Assembly: GCA_017997855.1 (NCBI GenBank)
Contig: JAGOEF010000153.1
Location: 1 to 5,027, forward strand
Source of the DNA: Bacteroidales bacterium
Lineage (GTDB): Bacteria > Bacteroidota > Bacteroidia > Bacteroidales > ML635J-15
Length of the DNA stretch: 5,027 nucleotides
Direction: 5' to 3'
The position numbers and the translations under genes are program-made. Every line of letters starts with the position of its first letter. Within the stretch, counting starts at the first letter, position 1. This document shows positions 1 to 5,027 of the stretch, one piece after another. A model generated the notes under the pieces. The model ran no database searches, had not been told where the DNA came from, and saw only the letters and a program-made list of their open reading frames with translations.

Positions 1-809
1 CGAAGGTGCAAAAAACCGATGTGCGCGTTATTGCCGCCACCAATGTAAACATACTCAAAGCGGTGCACGAAGGCCGTTTCCGCGAGGATTTGTACTACCG
101 GCTGAATACGGTACCATTGCATCTGCCTCCGCTCCGCGACCGTGGCGAAGATATCATCATGCTTTTCAGAAAATTTGCAGCTGATTTTGCCGAGAAATAC
201 CGCATGCCAGCCATCAAACCCGATGAAGCTGCCCGTGAACTCCTGTTAAAATACCGCTGGCCCGGTAATATCAGGCAACTGAAAAACATTACCGAACAGA
301 TTTCGGTTATTGAGCAACAGCGAAACATCGACCACACGGTGCTGGCCAAGTACCTGCCCGGACAGGATTATTCAGGGTTACCGGTACTGATGCCCAAAGG
401 TGAAGAAAAGTCGTTCGGGTCGGAGCGTGAAATATTGTACAAGATTTTGTTCGACATGAAAAAAGACATGCACGAACTAAAAAAACTTGTCAACGACATC
501 ATCAGCCAGAACCCGCATATAAACCTCAACGACGAAACCCTCATCGACAGCTATCTCGACGAAGAAGAAACCGTGAAAATAGAGCCCCGGATCGTTACGT
601 CTCAGCCGGGAGTTACGGTGCAAAACAAAGGTATCGAAGATACGAGTGTAATTACCGACGAGAACCTTTCGCTCAGCGATAAAGAGAAAGAATTGATTGT
701 AAAGGCGCTCGAGAAAAACCTGGGTAAACGTAAAATGGCAGCACAGGAACTGGGAATTTCGGAGCGTACACTCTATCGCAAACTCAAAGAATATAATATC
801 GAAAACTGA
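1..809 (+). CDS. Sigma-54-dependent transcriptional activator, C-terminal part (5' partial)
   Basis: This is an NtrC-family enhancer-binding protein that would use ATP hydrolysis to open sigma-54 RNA polymerase promoters. The frame is open to the window edge (first whole codon at 3); the GTG at 6 is an internal Val, because the AAA+ domain is already under way. Residues below are counted from that Val. Seen: VRVIAATN (6-13), FREDLYYRLN (25-34), LPPLRDRGEDI (40-50) and the sensor II motif WPGNIRQL (85-92), all classic for the second half of the sigma-54 activation domain. A long polar linker (about 118-222) follows, with a helical, probably coiled-coil stretch at 140-166, then a Fis-type HTH (224-265, ending GISERTLYRKLKEY). 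Walker A, Walker B and GAFTGA would lie upstream, off the window, so activity cannot be judged. Any N-terminal sensory domain is unseen. It overlaps lptE by one base, which suggests co-translation. Its targets are unknown. Confidence 0.93.
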   Translation, partial: KVQKTDVRVIAATNVNILKAVHEGRFREDLYYRLNTVPLHLPPLRDRGEDIIMLFRKFAADFAEKYRMPAIKPDEAARELLLKYRWPGNIRQLKNITEQISVIEQQRNIDHTVLAKYLPGQDYSGLPVLMPKGEEKSFGSEREILYKILFDMKKDMHELKKLVNDIISQNPHINLNDETLIDSYLDEEETVKIEPRIVTSQPGVTVQNKGIEDTSVITDENLSLSDKEKELIVKALEKNLGKRKMAAQELGISERTLYRKLKEYNIEN

Positions 810-1315
810 TGCCACGGACAGCTCTGATATCGGTAATTATTGTCGCACTGTTACTTACAGCGTGTTCGTTGAAGTATTCATTCACCGGGGCAAGCATTTC
901 ACCCGACACCAAGACCATACAGATTTCTTTTTTCCCGAACCGGGCTACCAATGTGCAACCCACGCTGAGTAATGCCCTAACCGAAGGACTTAAAGACCGC
1001 TTCCTGTCGCAGACCAATCTCTCGTTGGTTAGCAGTGGTGGCGACCTTGCCCTTGAGGGAGAAATTACCGATTACCGTGTTACGCCGCTGGCCTATCAGG
1101 GCAACGAAACCGCCGCACTGAACCGCCTTACCATCAACATTAGTGTACGGTTTACCAACAACAAACAACCTGAGAAAAGCTATGAGTCAAGTTTTTCGCG
1201 GTATGCCGACTTCGAAAGCACCACCAACCTGGCATCGGTCGAAGGGCAATTAATAACTGAGATTGTAGAGCAACTCACCGAAGATGTGTTCAACAAAGCT
1301 GTAGTAAACTGGTAA
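809..1315 (+). CDS. lptE: LptE-family LPS-assembly outer-membrane lipoprotein
   Basis: LptE is the lipoprotein partner that plugs the LptD barrel, and together they insert LPS into the outer leaflet of the outer membrane. The 168-residue protein opens with a short signal peptide whose hydrophobic core (about 5-16) ends in a lipobox LTAC, so Cys19 should be lipidated after signal peptidase II cleavage. The mature part matches the Bacteroidetes version of the family as I know it: YSFTGASISPDTKTIQI directly after the Cys, FPNRA, a GEITDY segment, LNRLTI, and a C-terminal FNKAVVNW. Length is normal. The start at 809 is supported by the signal peptide and by the TGATG overlap with the regulator stop, a typical coupled junction; there is no Shine-Dalgarno sequence, as is common in this phylum. 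The next gene follows after two bases. The family call is strong; the precise role rests on homology to LptE of other phyla, which are poorly similar in sequence. Confidence 0.9.
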   Translation: MPRTALISVIIVALLLTACSLKYSFTGASISPDTKTIQISFFPNRATNVQPTLSNALTEGLKDRFLSQTNLSLVSSGGDLALEGEITDYRVTPLAYQGNETAALNRLTINISVRFTNNKQPEKSYESSFSRYADFESTTNLASVEGQLITEIVEQLTEDVFNKAVVNW

Positions 1316-1317
1316 AC

Positions 1318-2064
1318 ATGAACAGCCAGACACTGCATACCTATATAGCCAATGCGGACTTGCTCGACCGCAACAGCCTGAGTAATCTGGAGGCTTTGCT
1401 GACGGAATACCCCTATTTTCAGACGGCATGGATGCTATATGCCCGTAACCTGTATGACCTCGACGACCTGCGATTTAAAAGCAAAATAAAACTGGCTGCC
1501 TTGCATTGTCCCGACCGGCACATGCTATATCGGCTGATAAACCACAATACAACACAGGCTGAAGTAGCTGAAGTAATTGTAACTGAAAGGCATGAAAATA
1601 CGCTGGCAGAAATTGAGGCAACAGCCGACACAACACCCGCAGAACCACTGAATATTTCAAATCCCGATAACGACCTGCTGGAATTTGCCTTCGAAACATT
1701 GATGTTGCCGACCCCCGCATCGGATGTTTTAATGGCAGAGAACACCATGAAAACTACCCAATCTGGCTCGCTTTCGGGGGTACGCAAGAAAAATATTGAC
1801 CTGCTTGACAAGTTTATTTCCGATAAGCCGAAAATCATCCCGAAAGAAACCGAAATGGCTATCAGCAGCGAGATTGCTGATTATGAAAAAGAAGAATCGG
1901 ACGATTTTATCACCGAAACACTGGCCGGAATTTATATCAAACAGGGGCATTTCGAAAAGGCTTTGCACACTTATGAAAAATTATCTTTGAAATATCCGGA
2001 AAAAAGCATTTATTTTGCAGCTCAAATAAAATTAGTAAAAGAACTTATCGATAAAAACGCATAA
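1318..2064 (+). CDS. TPR-repeat protein of unknown function (lptE-secG intergene)
   Basis: This is a 248-residue, largely polar protein with no signal peptide or membrane segment, so it is probably cytoplasmic. The N-terminal third (1-76) is helical and rich in Leu, Tyr and Asp (LLTEYPYFQTAWMLYARNLY), resembling degenerate TPR-like helices. The middle (about 85-155) is acidic and Thr/Pro/Ala-rich, probably a flexible linker. A short LLDKFISDKPKI segment (162-173) precedes one good TPR unit at about 196-229, with the expected pattern L202, G204, Y206, G210, A215, Y219 and P227. TPRs bind protein partners, but no partner is visible here. It sits two bases after lptE and two bases before secG, and both junctions are the identical string TAAACATG, so translation of the three genes is probably linked. 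From general knowledge, a protein of this type commonly sits just upstream of secG in Bacteroidetes; an envelope-related or Sec-related role is only an inference. Confidence 0.85.
   Translation: MNSQTLHTYIANADLLDRNSLSNLEALLTEYPYFQTAWMLYARNLYDLDDLRFKSKIKLAALHCPDRHMLYRLINHNTTQAEVAEVIVTERHENTLAEIEATADTTPAEPLNISNPDNDLLEFAFETLMLPTPASDVLMAENTMKTTQSGSLSGVRKKNIDLLDKFISDKPKIIPKETEMAISSEIADYEKEESDDFITETLAGIYIKQGHFEKALHTYEKLSLKYPEKSIYFAAQIKLVKELIDKNA
1962..1989 (+). promoter_or_regulatory. Weak candidate Bacteroidetes-type promoter upstream of secG
   Basis: Inside the 3' end of the TPR gene, TTTG (1962-1965) is followed after 16 bases by TATCTTTG (1982-1989), an exact match to the Bacteroidetes -7 consensus TAnnTTTG, about 78 bases before the secG start. 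The spacing is slightly shorter than usual for this promoter class. A comparable match occurs deep inside the membrane-protein gene (2981-2988), so a chance origin is quite possible. Confidence 0.15.
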
Positions 2065-2066
2065 AC

Positions 2067-2387
2067 ATGTACACATTTCTTTCGGTATTAATAATTATTG
2101 TTTCGGTGTTGCTGGTACTCATTGTATTGGTACAGAACTCCAAAGGCGGTGGTCTGGCTTCGAATTTCGGACAGGGTAACCAGATAATGGGCGTTAAGAA
2201 AACCGCCGATTTCCTTGAAAAAGCAACCTGGGTACTTGCAGTATCGCTATTGGTAATTTGCCTTGTAGCCAGCATGACCATTACAAATCCGAACAAAGCC
2301 GGAACCCAACAGAACACCACGTCGGAACTTCCGGCCAATCAGGGACAAAATCAGGGTCAGGGCCAAGGGCAGGCACCCACCAAGTAA
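2067..2387 (+). CDS. secG: Preprotein translocase subunit SecG
   Basis: SecG is the small non-essential subunit of the SecYEG channel in the inner membrane; it assists SecA-driven export. The 106 residues show the family's two-helix layout: TM1 at about 3-22, the conserved cytoplasmic loop LVQNSKGGGLAS (21-32) followed by a Gly-rich FGQGNQIMG stretch, then FLEKATW and TM2 at about 53-71. The tail (73-106) is polar and ends in a Gln/Gly tract, which is typical of low-complexity SecG tails. The ATG at 2067 lies two bases after the TPR gene stop, in the same TAAACATG junction as the preceding gene pair, and TM1 begins almost at once, so this start is secure. The stop sits in TAATG, so a second ATG overlaps it by one base. 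Base composition is like that of the upstream genes (one sampled 60-base line was 48% GC) even though the protein is hydrophobic. Confidence 0.96.
   Translation: MYTFLSVLIIIVSVLLVLIVLVQNSKGGGLASNFGQGNQIMGVKKTADFLEKATWVLAVSLLVICLVASMTITNPNKAGTQQNTTSELPANQGQNQGQGQGQAPTK
2340..2375 (+). repeat. Short Gln/Gly coding repeat in the SecG tail
   Basis: Imperfect reiteration of CAG-GGN/CAA units encodes QGQNQGQGQGQ (SecG residues 92-102), followed by Ala. Both Gln codons (CAG and CAA) and all four Gly codons except none in excess are mixed (GGA, GGT, GGC, GGG), so the peptide rather than the DNA repeat seems to be what is kept. It is a likely disordered tail that can vary in length between strains. 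Confidence 0.6.
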
Positions 2388-2446
2388 TGCCGGACAGGGC
2401 GACTCATGTTGTTACAGTTCTCATTGCCAAATTAAATAAGACATGA
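2387..2446 (+). other. Possible 19-codon linking ORF between secG and the membrane gene
   Basis: An ATG overlapping the secG stop (TAATG, 2385-2389) opens a 19-codon frame, MPDRATHVVTVLIAKLNKT, that ends in TGA at 2444-2446, overlapping the next gene's ATG (ATGA, 2443-2446). The two overlaps exactly bridge the only sizeable gap in this operon, so ribosomes could be handed from secG to the membrane gene. No Shine-Dalgarno site, conserved motif or homolog is recognisable, and a frame this short can arise by chance. This is treated as a coupling device at best, not as a confirmed gene. Confidence 0.15.
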
Positions 2447-4218
2447 GAAAAATATATGATATCCTGAAAGGGCTTTTACAATTAAAAGCTACCGAATTTG
2501 TGATTTTCACATTTTTCGTTCTGTTCAATGCTTCTTTCTTACTTGAATACTCCTATATTCATTCATTAGACGGAGCGCAACACATCTACAACAGTATGGT
2601 AATTGCAGAACTGGCAACAGGAAATAATTTTATGGGCCAGTTTTTCAGCATTAATCCGGTAATTGTCGGTTACTGGACGGGGCCTTTCCTTCTCAGCTTA
2701 TTTAACTATTTTTTCGCGGCTAATGTAGCTATGAAGCTTTTAATTTTTGTTTGTCTTGCCGGAGTTGCTTATTCATTCAGATATCTCATATATTCCATTC
2801 GCAAAGAGACTAATTATCTCATTTTGTTAATAATTCCTTTCACGATGCAGACTTATTTGCTCATGGGATATTACACTTTTTCGGTTGCTTGGATTTTCTT
2901 TTTTATAGGGTTAGGATATTACATCAGGCATCGCGACAATCTACGTGGGTGGAGCCTGTTTTGGATGGGGCTATTGTTTTTACTTTTGTATTTGTCGCAC
3001 TTAGTTGTTTTTGCATTTGCACTAGTTTGCCTGTTTATTTACATTATTTTCCATTTCGTTGAATCATTAATAAAACACAACAAGAAAGAAGCGCAAAAAC
3101 AGGTTTTTAATACACTCAAATTAATTGGTGTTTCGGTACCATCTTTAGTGTTAACGGTTATCTATGCCGCTCATGTTTTTAAAATTAATGGAGAAATGGC
3201 TAATACCGATTTACCTACCGGTACACTCTTAGTTAACCTTGTTACCTTAAGAAATTTAATCGCATTTGACCTGATTTTCGAAAGCCCTATCGGAAGAATT
3301 ATCTTTTTTAGTTTGGTTACAGTATTGGCTTATTTGCTGGTACTTTATGTTGTTAAAATATTACAGCGAAAGAAGTATCCGGAGATAAGTTACACAGGCA
3401 ATAAGCTTGTTTGGTTTATCATAGCCTCAATAATACTTGCTATTTATTTCTTCATGCCGAATACTTTTGGGACGGGTGCAATTAGTGTCAGAATTTTAGT
3501 TTGGTTCTACTTTATGTTTGCCATTTGGTTTTGTCTGCAAAAAATACATTGGCCAGTGGGTCTTCTTTTGTTGTTTGTCTTATATTTCACCTCAGTTGAG
3601 CGTAGTAAAATAATAAGCCGCAACCTAGAGTTTCTTAATTCCGATGTAAAAGAAATTGTTTCGGTCGGAAAACTTATGGAACCCAATAGTATTTATTACT
3701 CACTGAATTATTCTGAATATTGGAGCCATATTCATTTTGGGTGTTATGCAGGTGCCGATGTTGCCGCTGCTTATGTATTAAACCCACAATGCGAAGGGCA
3801 CTTTCCTGTTATTTGGAATAAAAAAGACTTGCCATGTATTCTATTGGGAAATAAATCGAAATATGATTTGAACCGACACTGGGTCACATCCGATAGCCTA
3901 CACCAAATACAGATAATTGATTATGTAGTTGTCTGGGGTCATTCAATGTTTAAACGCGATAAATCACCTAATAGATATTTTATTGAAAAATACTATTCTT
4001 TAATTGGATTAAGCGAAAAAGGGAATGCTGCAATTTACAAATTCAAATTCAAGGAAATACTCAACGAATCCTTCAAGAAAATGAGAAATACCCCATCCTG
4101 GTACGCTCAGCTTCAGGAAAAAGCAAAGTTGATGGGTATTCCTGTCGAAAATGTAATGGTTTACGATGCATTCTATTTACTCGATCTTTATTATCATGAT
4201 TCTATGAAAAAGGAATGA
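2443..4218 (+). CDS. Large polytopic membrane protein, GT-C glycosyltransferase-like
   Basis: This 591-residue protein has a long hydrophobic N-terminal region of about 10-12 membrane helices (roughly 18-383) and a soluble C-terminal region of about 200 residues. After the first helix (about 18-37) comes a loop with SLDGAQHIYN (41-50), then INPVIVGYWTGPFLLSLFNYF (70-90). This order, an acidic DGxxHxYN motif in loop 1 followed by a helix-rich body with LLMGYYTFSVAW (139-150) and SH (185-186), resembles bacterial GT-C-fold enzymes (PMT/GT39-like) that move sugars from polyprenyl-phosphate carriers outside the inner membrane; D43 would be the candidate catalytic residue. The soluble part holds three cysteines (C434, C450, C465). 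I do not recognise a named family, and the substrate is unknown. The ATG at 2443 overlaps a small upstream frame; the stop overlaps an ATG of the GT9 frame (ATGA). The gene is much more AT-rich than its neighbours (three sampled 60-base lines gave 27-32% GC, against 48-57% in flanking genes), which hints at transfer. Confidence 0.8.
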   Translation: MRKIYDILKGLLQLKATEFVIFTFFVLFNASFLLEYSYIHSLDGAQHIYNSMVIAELATGNNFMGQFFSINPVIVGYWTGPFLLSLFNYFFAANVAMKLLIFVCLAGVAYSFRYLIYSIRKETNYLILLIIPFTMQTYLLMGYYTFSVAWIFFFIGLGYYIRHRDNLRGWSLFWMGLLFLLLYLSHLVVFAFALVCLFIYIIFHFVESLIKHNKKEAQKQVFNTLKLIGVSVPSLVLTVIYAAHVFKINGEMANTDLPTGTLLVNLVTLRNLIAFDLIFESPIGRIIFFSLVTVLAYLLVLYVVKILQRKKYPEISYTGNKLVWFIIASIILAIYFFMPNTFGTGAISVRILVWFYFMFAIWFCLQKIHWPVGLLLLFVLYFTSVERSKIISRNLEFLNSDVKEIVSVGKLMEPNSIYYSLNYSEYWSHIHFGCYAGADVAAAYVLNPQCEGHFPVIWNKKDLPCILLGNKSKYDLNRHWVTSDSLHQIQIIDYVVVWGHSMFKRDKSPNRYFIEKYYSLIGLSEKGNAAIYKFKFKEILNESFKKMRNTPSWYAQLQEKAKLMGIPVENVMVYDAFYLLDLYYHDSMKKE

Positions 4219-4219
4219 G
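4216..4219 (+). promoter_or_regulatory. GAGG ribosome-binding site that favours the GT9 start at 4227
   Basis: GAGG begins just inside the membrane-gene stop and lies seven bases before the ATG at 4227, an ideal spacing. The other in-frame ATG (4215) has AGGA abutting it with no spacing, so it is the poorer initiator. Because Bacteroidetes often ignore Shine-Dalgarno pairing, this is supportive rather than decisive. Confidence 0.35.
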
Positions 4220-4226
4220 GCTTGTT

Positions 4227-5027
4227 ATGAACGAGTCTAATACCATTAAGTTTCTCATCATTCGTTTCAGCAGTATAGGCGATATAGTGCTGACCAGTCC
4301 GCTGATCCGCTGCCTTAAACAACAGGTCGAAGGAGCTGAGGTGCATTTTCTCACCAAGCCGCAATACAGCTTTTTACTTGAGCACAATCCCTATATCGAT
4401 TGCATACACCGGCTGGGAAATTTTGCAGCCACACTCGAAGGACTGCGCAACGAAGGCTTCGACTACATCATCGACCTGCACAATAACCTGCGCAGCCTGC
4501 GTTTTAAACGACGGCTGAAGGTTCTTGACTTCTCGTTTCCAAAACTGAATATCGAAAAATTGTTACTGACCCGGTTTAAAATCGACCGAATGCCCGATAT
4601 TCACATTGTCGATCGCTATTTCGAAACCGTCAGACTTTTCGATGTCGACAACGACAACCGGGGTCTCGATTATTTTCTGCAAAACGAAAAAACACCCGAT
4701 ACGATTCACCCTTTACTCGAAACATTAGAACCGGTGTATTTTGTGATTGCTATTGGAGGCCAGCACAATACGAAAAAGCTACCCGCATACCAAATTGCCG
4801 AACTGTGCCGCCTGCTTCGTTATCAGACCGTGCTTATCGGGGGCGTTGATGATGCAGAAACAGCCGCTGAAATAATTGAAAACACCGAAGGTGCCCCCGT
4901 CATAAACCTTTGCGGGATGATAGGCGTTGACGAATCGGCAACATTAATAAAACATGCTGCAGTGGTTATTACTCACGATACAGGAATGATGCATATTGCC
5001 GCGGCATTTCGTAAAGTGATATTTTCG
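4227..5027 (+). CDS. Glycosyltransferase family 9 (ADP-heptosyltransferase-like), 3' partial
   Basis: GT9 enzymes are cytoplasmic GT-B transferases that add heptose or related sugars from nucleotide donors onto the LPS core. 267 residues are present and the frame runs off the window in the C-terminal Rossmann domain, so roughly 60-90 residues are probably missing. Seen: the N-terminal KFLIIRFSSIGDIVLTSPLIRCL (8-30), with the Ser-Ile-Gly-Asp signature at 16-19; HFLTKPQY (40-47); DYIIDLHNNLRS (79-90); the start of the donor domain, IGGQHNTKKLP (176-186), with a basic pair at K183-K184; and THDTGMMHIAAA (249-260), the classic DTGxxH donor-binding motif. Starts at 4215 and 4227 are both in frame; 4227 is chosen for its GAGG spacing, while 4215 would give the ATGA overlap and add four residues (MRLV). 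Composition is native-like (one sampled line was 57% GC), unlike the gene before it. The acceptor sugar cannot be told from sequence, and a role in LPS or lipo-oligosaccharide core synthesis is inferred from the family. Confidence 0.9.
   Translation, partial: MNESNTIKFLIIRFSSIGDIVLTSPLIRCLKQQVEGAEVHFLTKPQYSFLLEHNPYIDCIHRLGNFAATLEGLRNEGFDYIIDLHNNLRSLRFKRRLKVLDFSFPKLNIEKLLLTRFKIDRMPDIHIVDRYFETVRLFDVDNDNRGLDYFLQNEKTPDTIHPLLETLEPVYFVIAIGGQHNTKKLPAYQIAELCRLLRYQTVLIGGVDDAETAAEIIENTEGAPVINLCGMIGVDESATLIKHAAVVITHDTGMMHIAAAFRKVIFS

Noticed and set aside
6..8. GTG at 6 as the true start of the sigma-54 activator
   Set aside because: It falls in the middle of the AAA+ domain, just before the VRVIAATN strand, and the frame stays open to the window edge, so the gene begins upstream.
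477..815. Open frame of 112 codons on the - strand
   Set aside because: It lies antisense to the regulator's linker and HTH, which show clear protein motifs on the + strand. The antisense product is a Phe/Val-rich shadow with no recognisable domain.
1419..1838. Open frame of 139 codons on the - strand
   Set aside because: It is antisense to the TPR gene, Ser-rich with no known motif, and has no intergenic space or neighbouring - strand genes to support it.
2045..2338. Open frame of 97 codons on the - strand
   Set aside because: It covers secG in antisense; the SecG motifs on the + strand settle the coding strand.
2388..2442. Possible terminator or promoter after secG
   Set aside because: I found no stable hairpin followed by a T-run and no TAnnTTTG match in this gap. 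The overlapping starts and stops point to read-through instead.
2961..2988. TTG-N17-TACTTTTG, a match to the Bacteroidetes promoter consensus
   Set aside because: It lies deep inside the AT-rich membrane gene with no gene start downstream for over a kilobase, so it is best explained by T-rich codons.
1..5027. CRISPR arrays, insertion sequences, tRNA or rRNA genes, riboswitches
   Set aside because: No regularly spaced repeats, transposase frames, terminal inverted repeats or recognisable RNA genes were seen, and nearly every base is accounted for by + strand coding sequence.

Overview
The window looks like chromosomal DNA from a member of the Bacteroidetes, probably Bacteroidales or Marinilabiliales. 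This rests on three things seen in the proteins and layout: an LptE lipoprotein with the Bacteroidetes-type YSFTGAS...NRLTI...NW sequence pattern, a SecG with the LVQNSKGGGL motif preceded by a small TPR protein, and very tight gene packing without strong Shine-Dalgarno sites. All recognised genes lie on the + strand and no gap exceeds about 60 bases, so the whole stretch reads as one transcription unit or two fused ones.

Layout: (1) 1-809, the C-terminal part of a sigma-54-dependent AAA+ activator with a Fis-type helix-turn-helix, its start lying outside the window. (2) 809-1315, lptE, an outer-membrane LPS-assembly lipoprotein, overlapping the regulator by one base (TGATG). (3) 1318-2064, a TPR-repeat protein of unknown role. 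(4) 2067-2387, secG of the Sec translocon. (5) 2443-4218, a large polytopic membrane protein that resembles GT-C-fold glycosyltransferases, strikingly AT-rich compared with everything around it. (6) 4227-5027, a family 9 glycosyltransferase (ADP-heptosyltransferase-like), cut by the window end.

Functionally the window is about building the cell envelope: LPS transport (LptE), protein export (SecG), and two putative glycan-building enzymes (a membrane GT-C-like protein and a GT9 enzyme). The first four genes form a housekeeping block that, from general knowledge, recurs together in this phylum. The composition break at the fifth gene suggests that it is a more recent or more variable addition, although it is now stitched into the operon by an ATGA overlap with the ATG codon at 4215 next to the following gene and possibly by a 19-codon linking ORF on its upstream side.

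No CRISPR, transposase, tRNA, rRNA or clear terminator was seen, and nothing in the window amounts to a clearly new system. The best leads are the composition-discordant GT-C-like gene and the unusual linker of the sigma-54 activator.
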